This document shows positions 1 through 8,801 of a DNA stretch of 64,000 nt, one piece after another. Below the pieces are notes generated by a model. It searched no databases and had not been told where the DNA came from. It worked only from the letters and a program-made list of their open reading frames with translations. The DNA is from CAKZNE01 sp002695025. Its GTDB lineage: Bacteria; Bacteroidota; Bacteroidia; Flavobacteriales; Schleiferiaceae. The position numbers and the translations under genes were made by a program. Every line of letters begins with the position of its first letter. Position 1 is the first letter of the stretch. The DNA lies in contig CAJWML010000003.1 of the NCBI GenBank assembly GCA_913043285.1, positions 252,840-316,839 of the forward strand, given 5' to 3'.

Positions 1-305
1 CAGATACTCGGTATCCAAGGTTACCCCAAGGCTTGAATCATCATGGTTAAAGGCCAGCAAGGCCTGTTTAAAACGTTCGCTACGCAGCGTTTTCTTATCC
101 ACTTTTCCGTTGCGGTACTTATCCCACATCTCATCGTTGATGCGGATGTAGGTTTCTCTGAAAACCTCTATGGTAGTACCCAGGCGTTCGGCCAGTTCAT
201 ATTTTACGAACAGTTCCGCTAAGGCCAGATTGGAATTGGTATGAAAGTCCCATAAGGTATGGTCCAGATCAAAAAAAATGTGTTGGTACTTTGTTACTTC
301 AGCCA
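1..305 (-). CDS. HAD-superfamily hydrolase, YjjG-like (partial, C-terminus outside window)
   Basis: The reading frame starts at ATG 305-303 and runs off the left edge, leaving about 101 residues. Residues 10-18 carry the HAD nucleophile motif FFDLDHTLW (DxDxT), followed by a helical cap region. HAD phosphatases with this start and cap are usually YjjG-type nucleotidases acting on small phosphorylated metabolites in the cytoplasm; the exact substrate cannot be read from this fragment. The start overlaps the stop of the FemAB-like gene by 12 bases, so the two are probably co-transcribed. The identification as HAD is secure from the motif; the YjjG assignment is a family-level guess. Confidence 0.75.
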
Positions 306-1208
306 TTTTAGAAAGACGGGTAATCCGTTATACTTTAAATTCTGGTAAGGGTACAATTCCGATCCGAAACTTTTGTAAAAACGAGCCAGGCCCGCATTGT
401 TACTTCCTTCAAAATCCAGACGTTTTCCCTTGCTGCTATGCAGTATGATAAATTCGTTGATCAGCCATGCCATGGCCTGGTGCTGCCTCCCGGCCTCACT
501 GTTACCGGTAAAAAGTAAGGTGAGCCGATTGCCAAATTCGGTTACAAATATACCGGCCTCAAGTTGATTGCCTTGACCATATAAGGTCCAAATATGTCCG
601 CAGGAACGATGGAGGCACGTGAACATCAACCTTTCCACCGTTTTGTAAAACGGTTGGGGAAGTTTAAGCTCATCCTGGCGATCGTCCTTAAAAAGTGAGG
701 TAAGGCAAGTGGGATCATCATGTTCAAAAAGCTGCCAGTTATTTTTCTGAGCTTTCCGGATATTACGCTTCAGGTTGGTGGAGTAGCCCTCGTACAGCTC
801 TTCATACGAGGTATTGATATCCAATACGTAATTTGAGTTAGAGGTCCATTCACATTTTGGGATCTGACTTGTCCAGGGCTGGGTGTCATTCAGGAACACA
901 TCGGCATACCGGCAGTTCTTAACCAGGGCCTTTACAAAATCGTCCAAAAGACTTTGGGTAACCTCTCTGCGAGAAAAAACGCCCAGTTGTTGAACGCCAA
1001 AAGGCCGGTAAAAGTAGGTGACCCCCATTTTAGAGCGTACCGGTAAAGGCCATACGGCATCATAGTCATTCAATACCAGTGCGTCCCAATTCTCACAAAC
1101 CGTATCCAGGTACCAGGACATGCCGTACATCAATTCAGACCTGTCCAGCTTGATGCATTGATCGTATTTATCGCGATTAATAAAGGCATGCTTTACATAG
1201 CGTATCAT
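294..1208 (-). CDS. FemAB/GNAT-like acyltransferase (BioF2-like fold)
   Basis: A 304-residue cytoplasmic protein without a signal peptide. The C-terminal motif DFEGSNNAGLARFYKSFG (about residues 268-285) is the GNAT/FemAB signature, and a nearly identical motif occurs in the protein at 27181-28143, so the two are related. Family members transfer amino-acyl or acetyl groups to cell-envelope precursors. The gene overlaps the deacetylase gene by 4 bases (ATGA type) and the HAD gene by 12, so it belongs to a small three-gene unit that may modify an envelope glycan. Donor and acceptor are unknown. Family call is good; role is inference. Confidence 0.6.
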   Translation of the reverse strand: MIRYVKHAFINRDKYDQCIKLDRSELMYGMSWYLDTVCENWDALVLNDYDAVWPLPVRSKMGVTYFYRPFGVQQLGVFSRREVTQSLLDDFVKALVKNCRYADVFLNDTQPWTSQIPKCEWTSNSNYVLDINTSYEELYEGYSTNLKRNIRKAQKNNWQLFEHDDPTCLTSLFKDDRQDELKLPQPFYKTVERLMFTCLHRSCGHIWTLYGQGNQLEAGIFVTEFGNRLTLLFTGNSEAGRQHQAMAWLINEFIILHSSKGKRLDFEGSNNAGLARFYKSFGSELYPYQNLKYNGLPVFLKWLK

Positions 1209-2509
1209 ACGGCCGCTTTTACCATTTCCTCAAACACATTATTCCAGCCTTCCCATTCTTCCAGTTTTTCACTGAAAATACGGTTATGCCAAATGGGAAT
1301 AAACTCGCCTCCGTATTCGCGGTAGGTTTTTATGTAATCGGTAATTTCTTTAAGCGCTATATCCGGTAAGGTTTGCTTGTAATAGATGAAAGTTCCGTCC
1401 ATAAAGGGAAAAGGATGGACCGTAAGCGGGGTTTCCACCTCCATTTCCAGGTCGTAGAAACGGAAAGGGGTACATATTCCTGCCCGAAAGCCGGTTTCAG
1501 CCGCAAACCCCATAGAATAATCATCGGTTATTTCCAGTTTAAGCAGGTTGCGGTAGGTTTCGGGAAACTTTAACTTCAGGAAGTGCTGCCGGCTGCGGGT
1601 TATATCAATATTAAGCACCCGCTCCAGCCCCAGCAGTTCCTCTTCCATGATCTTAACATCTTCATTGGAGCGATACGAAGGGTGCAGGCCTACCTGACAA
1701 AAATCGTTTATGGATTTAATATAACGGTGCAGCCGTGGACTGTGCATGCTCAGACTACGGTCAAACTGGGCCAGCCGGGCAAATAGCACAAAATAAATGG
1801 TATTGTAGTCGTACTTTTCCTGCAACTCCAGTTGCCATTCAAAGGTCTCAAAAGGATCTTTCTGCAGGCCAAACAAAGTCCGGAAACGCTCCCGTACCTC
1901 TTCCATATTAAGTTCCGCCAGGTTTTTTACAAACCCACCCAGGGTCCTGAAGATACCCTTACCGAGATAAGCGTAAGCATTGTCAATGTCAATAGAATTG
2001 ATAAACCGGTACTGGGGCCGGGTAATTTCCAGGGTAGGGTAAAATTCCAGCAATATTTCTTCCAGGTGCCGGGCGTAAATATTCACCAGTGGTTTATGAA
2101 GCACTTTCTGCTTGAACATGAAGCTTTCACGAGCCGGGAAGCGATTGTGTTCATCGGCAATAAAGGGCATATATTCTTCGTAGCGGCTCACCAGGAAAAA
2201 AGAAGCTGCAAAGGGGTCATACGGTAATTGAGAGCGATTACCACTTAGAAAGAACACCGGTACATCCTTATACTCAGATACCTGGAATTCCTGGTCGAAA
2301 ATATCAGACTCAAAAAGAATATTCTCCGCTTGTATATAAAGTCCGCTCTGTAATGGGTTACGGGAATAATTGATCTTGGCAATGGTAGTTTGCAGATACT
2401 CCTCCTTGTCCGTAGTGATGCGAATATCAAGGCCCATGAGGCCATTGAGCAAAAGCTTTGCGATGTAACGAAAGCGGGGCGTTAGCTTTTCAACATAGAT
2501 CAATACCAT
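1205..2509 (-). CDS. Polysaccharide deacetylase family protein
   Basis: About 434 residues if started at ATG 2509; a GTG two codons upstream (2515) is an alternative start. The C-terminal half has NodB-homology features: the metal/catalytic aspartates in INSIDIDNAY (about residue 170), a histidine motif VGLHPSYRS (about 273), and a TDDYSMGF...CTPFRFYDL block. The N-terminal 150 residues form an extra domain usual in the larger Bacteroidota members of this group. No signal peptide is seen, so a cytoplasmic or membrane-surface role is likely. NodB enzymes remove N- or O-acetyl groups from glycans. It is translationally coupled to the downstream FemAB-like gene (4-base overlap). Substrate unknown. 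Confidence 0.65.
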   Translation of the reverse strand: MVLIYVEKLTPRFRYIAKLLLNGLMGLDIRITTDKEEYLQTTIAKINYSRNPLQSGLYIQAENILFESDIFDQEFQVSEYKDVPVFFLSGNRSQLPYDPFAASFFLVSRYEEYMPFIADEHNRFPARESFMFKQKVLHKPLVNIYARHLEEILLEFYPTLEITRPQYRFINSIDIDNAYAYLGKGIFRTLGGFVKNLAELNMEEVRERFRTLFGLQKDPFETFEWQLELQEKYDYNTIYFVLFARLAQFDRSLSMHSPRLHRYIKSINDFCQVGLHPSYRSNEDVKIMEEELLGLERVLNIDITRSRQHFLKLKFPETYRNLLKLEITDDYSMGFAAETGFRAGICTPFRFYDLEMEVETPLTVHPFPFMDGTFIYYKQTLPDIALKEITDYIKTYREYGGEFIPIWHNRIFSEKLEEWEGWNNVFEEMVKAAV

Positions 2510-2535
2510 GGGCACAAAGGGCTAGCGGACCAAAA

Positions 2536-3228
2536 CTATAAAAGTCCTTCATCGGCAAAACTAAAATATTGATGCTCGGTAATAATCAGATGATCAATAA
2601 TTTTAATATCCATGATGTTGCCGGCCGCAGCAATCTTACGCGTAAGGGATTTATCCTGCGGGCTTGGGCGTACGGAACCGGAGGGATGATTGTGGGCCAA
2701 AACCACGGCCGGAGAATTCAGCATAAGGGCCTCTTTAAAGATCATCCTGAGATCAGCCATAGTACCGGTTAAACCTCCACGACTGATAGACTTGGAGGAG
2801 CGGACATGATTGGAAGAGTTCAGAAAAAGCACCCAGAATTCTTCGTGAGGGAGATCTCCGATAAGGGGTTGCAATACTTCAAAGGCCTCCGTACTGGAAG
2901 TTACCTTTTTTCGTTCCAGGGCTTCGGATAACCGTCTGCGCTTACCCAGCTCCAGGGCCGTAATAATACTGATGGCCTTCGCTTCCCCTATACCTTTAAA
3001 AGGTAAAAGGTCTTCCACACTCAGGCGACCCAGCTCATTCAAATTGTTCTTAACGGATTGGAGTATACGTTTGGCGAGGTCTACAGCTGTTTCGTTCCGG
3101 CTTCCGCTTCCCAGCAGGATGGCAATGAGTTCAGCATCGGACAAAGCCGAAGGGCCTTTACCTCTTAGCTTCTCGCGGGGCCGATCATCCTCCGCCCAGT
3201 GCTTGATCTTTATCTTATCCGTTTCCAC
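2536..3228 (-). CDS. radC: RadC family JAMM-domain protein
   Basis: A 230-residue protein of the usual RadC length. It has an N-terminal helix-hairpin-helix region (FKGIGEAKA, residues 77-85) and a C-terminal JAB1/MPN metalloprotease-like domain with the HxH...S...D metal site: His179, His181, Ser189 and Asp192 in HNHPSGSVRPSPQD. RadC was named for DNA repair, but its biochemical role is not settled. The start is GTG at 3228; an AGGAGG sequence lies at 3242-3247, a little far from it, so the exact first codon is uncertain. Family assignment is firm. Confidence 0.92.
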   Translation of the reverse strand: METDKIKIKHWAEDDRPREKLRGKGPSALSDAELIAILLGSGSRNETAVDLAKRILQSVKNNLNELGRLSVEDLLPFKGIGEAKAISIITALELGKRRRLSEALERKKVTSSTEAFEVLQPLIGDLPHEEFWVLFLNSSNHVRSSKSISRGGLTGTMADLRMIFKEALMLNSPAVVLAHNHPSGSVRPSPQDKSLTRKIAAAGNIMDIKIIDHLIITEHQYFSFADEGLL

Positions 3229-3264
3229 TCCAATGTTTTTGACCTCCTGAATATCTGAAATAAA

Positions 3265-3293
3265 AAAAGACCCCGCAAATTGCGGGGTCTTTT
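3265..3293 (-). terminator. Intrinsic terminator after the YceI gene
   Basis: A perfect 13-base inverted repeat (AAAAGACCCCGCA / TGCGGGGTCTTTT) with a 3-base loop lies 27 bases beyond the YceI stop codon. The GC core is followed by T-rich sequence in both directions, so it can also work on the other strand, but its position fits termination of the YceI transcript before radC. Confidence 0.85.
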
Positions 3294-3319
3294 AATCAAC
3301 CAAATCTCAAAGCAAAATC

Positions 3320-3997
3320 TTATGCTTTCTGAGCTTCAACGTTCAACTGAAGTTTAATATTATTATCAACCGCTTTGTCTTTAGCCACGCTGGCCAGGTT
3401 AGCGGAGAGATACATTACTTCCCAATTGGTACGGTCAATAACGAATTCAGGAGTAGTAAGGCTCACTTTATCACCACTTACGTCAATTTTAGCAGGAAAG
3501 GTGATGTTCTTTTCGTTACCACGCATATTCAGGTTTCCGCTTACCATGTGAGTAGCTCCTTCTTTTCCTTCAACCGGACTTACACTAGTAATAGTGAAAG
3601 TAGCGGTAGGGTATTTTTCTACGTAGAAGAAGTCTTCACTTTTCAAGTGTCCAACGAGTTTAGCTTTGTTGTAATCACCTTCTTCGGGAAGATCTTCGTT
3701 GTAGATGGAATTCATATCAATAGTGAAAGAACCTCCGGTTACCTCACCATTTTCAACGGTAAAGCTTCCTTCTGTAACCTGCATGGTTCCGGTGTGTGAG
3801 TCACCACTGATGGTTTTATATCCTTCCCACATGATCTCATCACCATCGGTTACCATAGCATACGTGGCAGCGGTTTCCTGGGGTGCGGCTACCTCTTCGG
3901 CCTCTTTGGTTTCAACTGTTTCTTCAGGGGCATTGCCACAAGAAGCAACGGTCCAGCTTATCAATGCAAAAGCGAAAAATTTACTTAGGGTTTTCAT
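3320..3997 (-). CDS. YceI-family lipoprotein
   Basis: A 225-residue protein. Residues 1-21 form a lipoprotein signal peptide with a lipobox ending TVASC (Cys20), so it is probably anchored in the membrane facing the periplasm. After an acidic linker (residues 24-45) comes a YceI domain, a lipocalin-like barrel known to bind isoprenoid or other amphiphilic ligands; motifs such as GGSFTIDMNSI and GNLNMRGNEKNITFPA are typical. It has its own candidate promoter (4034-4064) and terminator (3265-3293), so it is probably monocistronic. Ligand unknown. Confidence 0.85.
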   Translation of the reverse strand: MKTLSKFFAFALISWTVASCGNAPEETVETKEAEEVAAPQETAATYAMVTDGDEIMWEGYKTISGDSHTGTMQVTEGSFTVENGEVTGGSFTIDMNSIYNEDLPEEGDYNKAKLVGHLKSEDFFYVEKYPTATFTITSVSPVEGKEGATHMVSGNLNMRGNEKNITFPAKIDVSGDKVSLTTPEFVIDRTNWEVMYLSANLASVAKDKAVDNNIKLQLNVEAQKA

Positions 3998-4033
3998 TCA
4001 GGTGTTTGTTTTAATGTTTAAACAATGATTATG

Positions 4034-4064
4034 CAAATATAACACAAGCTTCCAACGTTGCAAC
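4034..4064 (-). promoter_or_regulatory. Candidate promoter for the YceI gene
   Basis: On the minus strand, TATATTTG (4041-4034) matches the Bacteroidota -7 box TAnnTTTG exactly, and GTTG (4064-4061) lies 19 bases upstream as the -33 element. The predicted start of transcription is about 30 bases before the YceI ATG. Confidence 0.6.
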
Positions 4065-4071
4065 ATTAATA

Positions 4072-4101
4072 TTGTTCTTCAGAATTTTTTTCTTATCATT
4101 G
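4072..4101 (+). promoter_or_regulatory. Candidate promoter for the SPFH-RHH pair
   Basis: TTG at 4072-4074, a 19-base spacer and TATCATTG at 4094-4101 resemble the Bacteroidota promoter form with one mismatch in the -7 box. It would start transcription about 18 bases before the SPFH start codon and is divergent from the YceI promoter. Confidence 0.4.
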
Positions 4102-4125
4102 TGATATCAATTTAATATCAAACTA

Positions 4126-4977
4126 ATGAAAACTGAAAAATTAATCTCTGCACAATCCGGTTACCTGCATGTGTTCCTGAGCCTGGTCTTCCTGGGACTG
4201 GGTATCTACCTTTTTACTATTCCCAACCTACTGGGTATTGCGGCTATCATTCTTTTTGTGCTTCACCTCATCGGGTTTATGGTGATCAACCCGAATCAAT
4301 CCGCTGTACTTACCTTATTCGGTGACTACCGGGGAACTATAGTGAAAAACGGTTTTTTCTGGGTAAACCCTTTTTACGTTAAGAAAAAGATCAGCCTCAG
4401 GGCCCGTAATATGGAGAGCAAACCTATTAAGGTGAATGATAAACTGGGCAACCCTATTATGATCAGCGTAGTGTTGGTATGGAGGGTTAAAGACACTTAC
4501 AGAGCTGCTTTTGACGTGAACGATTTTGAAGAATTTGTGCTGATCCAGAGTGAAACGGCCGTGAGGAAGCTGGCCAGCGCCTATCCCTACGACACTTTTG
4601 ATGACGATGAAGCGGATATTAGCCTTCGTTCAGGCCTGGAGGACATAAACCATGAGCTGGACACGGAAATGCAGGAAAGGCTTAATATTGCCGGCATCGA
4701 GGTAATTGAAGGACGCATCAACCACCTGGCCTATGCTTCTGAAATTGCCGGGGCTATGCTGCAACGCCAACAGGCCACTGCTATTGTAGCCGCCCGTCTT
4801 AAGATTGTTGAAGGGGCCGTAGGTATGGTGGAAATGGCTTTGGAACAATTGAGCAAAAAGGAAATCCTGGAACTGGATGAAGAAAAACGGGCCGCCATGG
4901 TGAGCAATCTTATGGTAGTACTTTGCGGGGATAAGAATGCCCAACCTGTAGTGAACACCGGAACTTTATATACGTAA
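4126..4977 (+). CDS. SPFH (stomatin/prohibitin) domain membrane protein
   Basis: A 283-residue protein. Two hydrophobic segments near the N-terminus (about residues 14-30 and 32-52) anchor it, followed by an SPFH/Band 7 domain (INPNQSAVLTLFGDYRGTIV... onward) and a C-terminal helical region. Family members form large oligomeric membrane scaffolds linked to lipid microdomains and protease control. It is followed 37 bases later by a small ribbon-helix-helix gene, a pairing I recognise from other Bacteroidota. No NfeD-like protein is next to it. Confidence 0.85.
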   Translation: MKTEKLISAQSGYLHVFLSLVFLGLGIYLFTIPNLLGIAAIILFVLHLIGFMVINPNQSAVLTLFGDYRGTIVKNGFFWVNPFYVKKKISLRARNMESKPIKVNDKLGNPIMISVVLVWRVKDTYRAAFDVNDFEEFVLIQSETAVRKLASAYPYDTFDDDEADISLRSGLEDINHELDTEMQERLNIAGIEVIEGRINHLAYASEIAGAMLQRQQATAIVAARLKIVEGAVGMVEMALEQLSKKEILELDEEKRAAMVSNLMVVLCGDKNAQPVVNTGTLYT

Positions 4978-5014
4978 ACGCGAACAGGCAGAGAGATAAA
5001 ATGAATGATTGATT

Positions 5015-5167
5015 ATGGCAGATAAAAAAGCCTTTGCCTTGCGGGTAGATACCAAATTATTGGAAGCGGTTGAGAAATGGGCCGCTGACGAATTTAGAAG
5101 TACCAATGGTCAACTGGAATGGATCATCCACCGTGCTCTGAAAGAACATGGTCGCCTCAAAGAGTAA
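5015..5167 (+). CDS. Small Arc-like ribbon-helix-helix protein
   Basis: A 50-residue open reading frame from ATG 5015 to TAA 5165-5167. The pattern KKAFALRVDTKLLEAVEKWA followed by NGQLEWIIHRAL matches the ribbon-helix-helix fold: a short beta strand (residues 5-11), helix A (12-24) and helix B (31-44). Arc-like proteins bind DNA as dimers. The gene follows the SPFH gene on the same strand with a 37-base gap and ends 2 bases before the stop of the convergent adaptor gene. A role as a regulator or as a non-DNA-binding partner of the SPFH protein are both open. Confidence 0.8.
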   Translation: MADKKAFALRVDTKLLEAVEKWAADEFRSTNGQLEWIIHRALKEHGRLKE

Positions 5168-5168
5168 C

Positions 5169-6257
5169 CTAACTGGACCGGTTCCATACCTTGATCTCGG
5201 CATCTTCCGGCACACCGCCCAGGAGTTCTACGTTGATACCGTCTGAAAGCCCCAGTTCCACAGGCCTTTTCTCAAACTTCTGATCACCGGTGGCTACCTC
5301 CACAAAAGGCTTTCCGTCTTCGTATTGTACCAGGCTCTCCTTAATGGTGAGTACCGAGTCCCTGCGGGAAAGAACTATATCGGCATTGGCGCTATAACCG
5401 GCTCTTATAAAATCTGCTGAGTCCAGCTTTACACGCGCCCGGATCATGAACTGTATGGCACCGTTCTCTTCCACACCCTTGGGTGCAATGTATTCCAGCT
5501 CTGCATTAAACCTCTTGTTCTCAATAGCCCCTACGGTAAGCAAAATGGGCATCCCTTCCTTGATCTTTCCTACTTCGGATTCATCAATTTTACCTTCAAA
5601 TATGAGATCACTCATATCCGCCACAGAAGCAATGGTAGTACCTTCGTTAAAATTATTACTCTCAATCACCTGGTTCCCTACCTTAACCGGAACATCCAGT
5701 ACCATTCCGGGTATAGTGGCCTTTACAATATTCAGGGAAGCCCGGCCGGCTTTTCGGCTGGCTCCTTCCCTTACGATCTGAAGATTATCACGAGCGGCCT
5801 CCAGTTCCTGGCGGGCGTTGTTGTAGCTCAACTCAAACTGCTGGAACTCGCTACGGGAAATTACGTTTTGCTGGTAAAGGGTTTGGTTCCGTTCGTAATC
5901 GATTTTGGCATTGTTCAGCGCCAGCTGCGCTACCTCCAGGCGATTTTCTGAGTTGTTGAGCGAAACCATATCGGGAATGATCTGGATACGGGCAATCTCC
6001 TGGTTAGTGATCACCTTATCCCCTGCCTCTACAAAAATCTCCTTAATGATGCCGCTCACCTGGGGTTTGATGTCAATCTCTTCCCTTGGAATAATACTAC
6101 CAGTGGCCACAGATTTATTGATAATATCCCCGTAAAAAGGCTTTTCAGTGGTGTAGATCTCCGGAACTTTTTTCGATTTATTGTAAAGGTAATAGAGGGT
6201 ATAAATAAAAATACCTCCAATCAGTATCAATACGAAAATCCTCAGGAAGCGTTTCAT
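5169..6257 (-). CDS. HlyD/MacA-type periplasmic adaptor of an ABC exporter
   Basis: A 362-residue membrane fusion protein. One N-terminal membrane segment (about residues 5-22) is followed by a barrel-sandwich half (GSIIPREEIDIKPQVSGII), an alpha-helical hairpin (about 95-160), the second lipoyl half and a beta-barrel domain. It would link inner-membrane ABC permeases to an outer-membrane channel. It is the last gene of the unit ATPase-permease-permease-adaptor (9482 down to 5169). No TolC-like gene is present in the window, so the outer-membrane partner must lie elsewhere. Substrate unknown. Confidence 0.88.
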   Translation of the reverse strand: MKRFLRIFVLILIGGIFIYTLYYLYNKSKKVPEIYTTEKPFYGDIINKSVATGSIIPREEIDIKPQVSGIIKEIFVEAGDKVITNQEIARIQIIPDMVSLNNSENRLEVAQLALNNAKIDYERNQTLYQQNVISRSEFQQFELSYNNARQELEAARDNLQIVREGASRKAGRASLNIVKATIPGMVLDVPVKVGNQVIESNNFNEGTTIASVADMSDLIFEGKIDESEVGKIKEGMPILLTVGAIENKRFNAELEYIAPKGVEENGAIQFMIRARVKLDSADFIRAGYSANADIVLSRRDSVLTIKESLVQYEDGKPFVEVATGDQKFEKRPVELGLSDGINVELLGGVPEDAEIKVWNRSS

Positions 6258-6290
6258 GTATGTTGTTCAGTTCGTTTGTAATTATCTATT

Positions 6291-7556
6291 CTATTCGTAG
6301 CGCAGGGCTTCCACCGGCTTTACCTCCACGGCTTTACGGGCCGGTATAATGCCAGCCAGTACCCCGGAGACTACCAGTATAAAAAAGGCGGCCAGCACTA
6401 TGGGCAGTTCCACACCTGGGTTCCGGAAAAAACCGCCCTGTTCAGCGGCTGCATTCATGCCGGCCGAAACCAGCTCCAGGAGCCAAACCCCTGCAATAAT
6501 ACCTAAAATTCCCGCCCCTACGGTAAGCACCACCGACTCCAGTACTACTTGTTTGATTATGGAAGAAGGAGGGGCACCAATGGCCCTTCTAACCCCAAAT
6601 TCCTTGGTTCTTTCCTTTACAATAACCAGCATAATATTACTTACTCCGATAGCCCCGGCCAAAAGTGTAAGGGTCCCTACAATAAGAGACAGTATATTTA
6701 TGCCGGTAAGTAATCCCATCATACGGTTGAACTGTTCTTCTTTATTCCAACTACCAAAAGCCATTTCATCATCCGGATGGATGGATTGGCGTTGCCTTAC
6801 CAGCGCTTTGATCTTATCACCTACCCTGGAAACCGGTACATCCGGTTTTGCCGTTACCGCCAACCAACCCACCACATCACCCCAGTTGTAGGCCTGCTGA
6901 AAAGTGGTGAGAGGTATGATAATGGATTTCTCCTGGTCCTCGGCACGGTTAGGATCATCGGTTTTGCTTTTGTATACCCCTATCACCTTGTAGTTTATAC
7001 CCTGGGCGCGGATGTAGGTACCGATGGCTTCTTCTCCGGGCTCATACAGGGTGTTGTATACTTCACGTCCGATGAAACACACTTTCCGCTTTTCCTCTAT
7101 ATCTCGGTAATTGATAAAGCGCCCCTCTATGATATCCATGGGCTCTACCTGCAGATACTGTGGATAATCCCCGTAAATATTAAAGGCTCCGGTTTTTATT
7201 CCCCGGGTGATATTATCCGTACCCCGGTAACCGCCCGCCTGACAACGCGGAGAAAGAATATCCAGCTCCGGCACTGATGACCGGATGGCTTCCACATCAG
7301 CATTATGGAAATTAATGTTACGCCCCCTCCTGAAGCCTTTATAAGGCATACTGGTTTGTTGGGTCCAGATGTACATACTATTGGTTACTGATCCTCCAAA
7401 GCCCGCTGCTGCACCGTGTTGCAGTCCTTTGCCGCTACCCATCATGATCACGAGCATAAGTATTCCCCAAAATACCCCAAAGGCGGTGAGGAAAGTCCGC
7501 AACTTATTGCGCCCTAAAACCACCCCTATTTCCTGCCACTGATCCCGGTCTATCAT
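6291..7556 (-). CDS. ABC transporter permease, MacB/FtsX type (second copy)
   Basis: A 421-residue permease with the MacB layout: one N-terminal membrane helix (about residues 19-42), a large periplasmic domain (45-290), then three C-terminal FtsX-type membrane helices (about 290-315, 340-365, 385-405). The sequence VKERTKEFGVRRAIGA is the coupling region usual in this family. Its start overlaps the stop of the other permease by one base (TAATG), showing translational coupling. With its partner it probably forms a heterodimeric pair, driven by the ATPase at 8802-9482. Confidence 0.9.
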   Translation of the reverse strand: MIDRDQWQEIGVVLGRNKLRTFLTAFGVFWGILMLVIMMGSGKGLQHGAAAGFGGSVTNSMYIWTQQTSMPYKGFRRGRNINFHNADVEAIRSSVPELDILSPRCQAGGYRGTDNITRGIKTGAFNIYGDYPQYLQVEPMDIIEGRFINYRDIEEKRKVCFIGREVYNTLYEPGEEAIGTYIRAQGINYKVIGVYKSKTDDPNRAEDQEKSIIIPLTTFQQAYNWGDVVGWLAVTAKPDVPVSRVGDKIKALVRQRQSIHPDDEMAFGSWNKEEQFNRMMGLLTGINILSLIVGTLTLLAGAIGVSNIMLVIVKERTKEFGVRRAIGAPPSSIIKQVVLESVVLTVGAGILGIIAGVWLLELVSAGMNAAAEQGGFFRNPGVELPIVLAAFFILVVSGVLAGIIPARKAVEVKPVEALRYE

Positions 7557-8791
7557 TACTCGTCTTTTAAGGCTTCAATGGGTTGGATGGTAGCCGCTTT
7601 GCGAGCCGGAAGAAAACCGGCCAGCGCCCCGGCCAAAACCAGTATCCCTAAGGTAATGAGTGCTATTTGAAAATTGATCTCAGGGTTCTTGAAAAAATCG
7701 TGGTTTATATTTCCACCTACCAGGCTTACCAGGCCTACACCCAACACCAGCCCTATATAACCTGAAAAGGCCGTAATAAATATCGACTCCTGTATGATCA
7801 AACTGATAATAGAGGCGGGGGTAGCACCCAAAGCCTTGCGGATGCCTATTTCACGAGTGCGTTCCTTTACCACCACCATCATAATATTGGCCACCCCGAT
7901 AATACCGGCAATAATGGTAAAGATACCGATCACCCAGACAAAGATCTTGATACCTCTGATCACACCAATTACTTCCTGCATATTCTCCTTTCGGTTCCAT
8001 ATCCTTAAGGCGCGTTTATCATTGGGATCAAACCCGTGTCTCTCGGCCAGGTCTTCCGTAATGGCTTTTTCCAACTCCTTGGCTTCCTCATTGGTAAAAT
8101 CTTCATTGTAAGCCACTATCATCCGGGTCATTTCCTCGGGTTCACGGCTCAGGGTTTTCTGACCCACATTAACAGGAAGGTATACATTGTCCTCCTCATC
8201 GTCACCGCCCTCATCGGTATACATACCTACCACTTCAAACAAAACCCCGTTCACCCGGATGTATTTGCCTAACGGGCTTTCTTCCTTAAAAAGATCACGG
8301 GAAACCTTCCTGCCGATAACCGCTACCTTCCTGAATTCATCAATATCCCGTTGATTGATGTACCTCCCCTCCCCTATGTAATTATTTTCCATGTACTGGT
8401 TGTCCGGGTGAACAGCCCGTACTTCATAATTGGAAGCTTCTTTACCGTATACGATCTCCGCTCCCCATAAATTTTTACTGGCCGATGACTTAAAAATGGA
8501 AGGGGAATAGGTAGAGGTTACGTGATCGTAATCACCATTGTCAATCACTACCGGGCGGTTGGAATTATATCCCCCATAGGGCACAGAGGTACGCCCACCG
8601 TTTATCCAAAGAGTGTTAACCGCATCACTCAAAAACTCAGACATTGCGCCATTCTGGAGTCCCTGGCCAGCCGCCAGCAGCACTACCAACATCATGATAC
8701 CCCACGCCACACTAAAGCCCGTAAGAAAGGTGCGTAACCGATTCTTACGGATCGTAGCAAAGATTTCCTGCCATTTGTCCCAGTCGAACAT
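7556..8791 (-). CDS. ABC transporter permease, MacB/FtsX type (first copy)
   Basis: A 411-residue permease with the same architecture as its downstream neighbour: N-terminal helix (about residues 19-42), periplasmic MacB domain, and three C-terminal helices beginning near residue 275. The coupling sequence VKERTREIGIRKALGA is present. It begins 10 bases after the ATPase gene. MacB-type systems do not carry substrate through the membrane by the usual route but drive periplasmic substrates outward by mechanotransmission (family knowledge). Confidence 0.9.
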   Translation of the reverse strand: MFDWDKWQEIFATIRKNRLRTFLTGFSVAWGIMMLVVLLAAGQGLQNGAMSEFLSDAVNTLWINGGRTSVPYGGYNSNRPVVIDNGDYDHVTSTYSPSIFKSSASKNLWGAEIVYGKEASNYEVRAVHPDNQYMENNYIGEGRYINQRDIDEFRKVAVIGRKVSRDLFKEESPLGKYIRVNGVLFEVVGMYTDEGGDDEEDNVYLPVNVGQKTLSREPEEMTRMIVAYNEDFTNEEAKELEKAITEDLAERHGFDPNDKRALRIWNRKENMQEVIGVIRGIKIFVWVIGIFTIIAGIIGVANIMMVVVKERTREIGIRKALGATPASIISLIIQESIFITAFSGYIGLVLGVGLVSLVGGNINHDFFKNPEINFQIALITLGILVLAGALAGFLPARKAATIQPIEALKDE

Positions 8792-8801
8792 AGGGTAACG
8801 A

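Noticed and set aside
1373..2227. Plus-strand open frames opposite the deacetylase
   Set aside because: They are shadow frames of the conserved NodB-like gene, with no independent support.
6349..7277. Plus-strand open frames opposite the ABC permease genes
   Set aside because: They lie wholly antisense to well-supported permease genes and show no recognisable family features.
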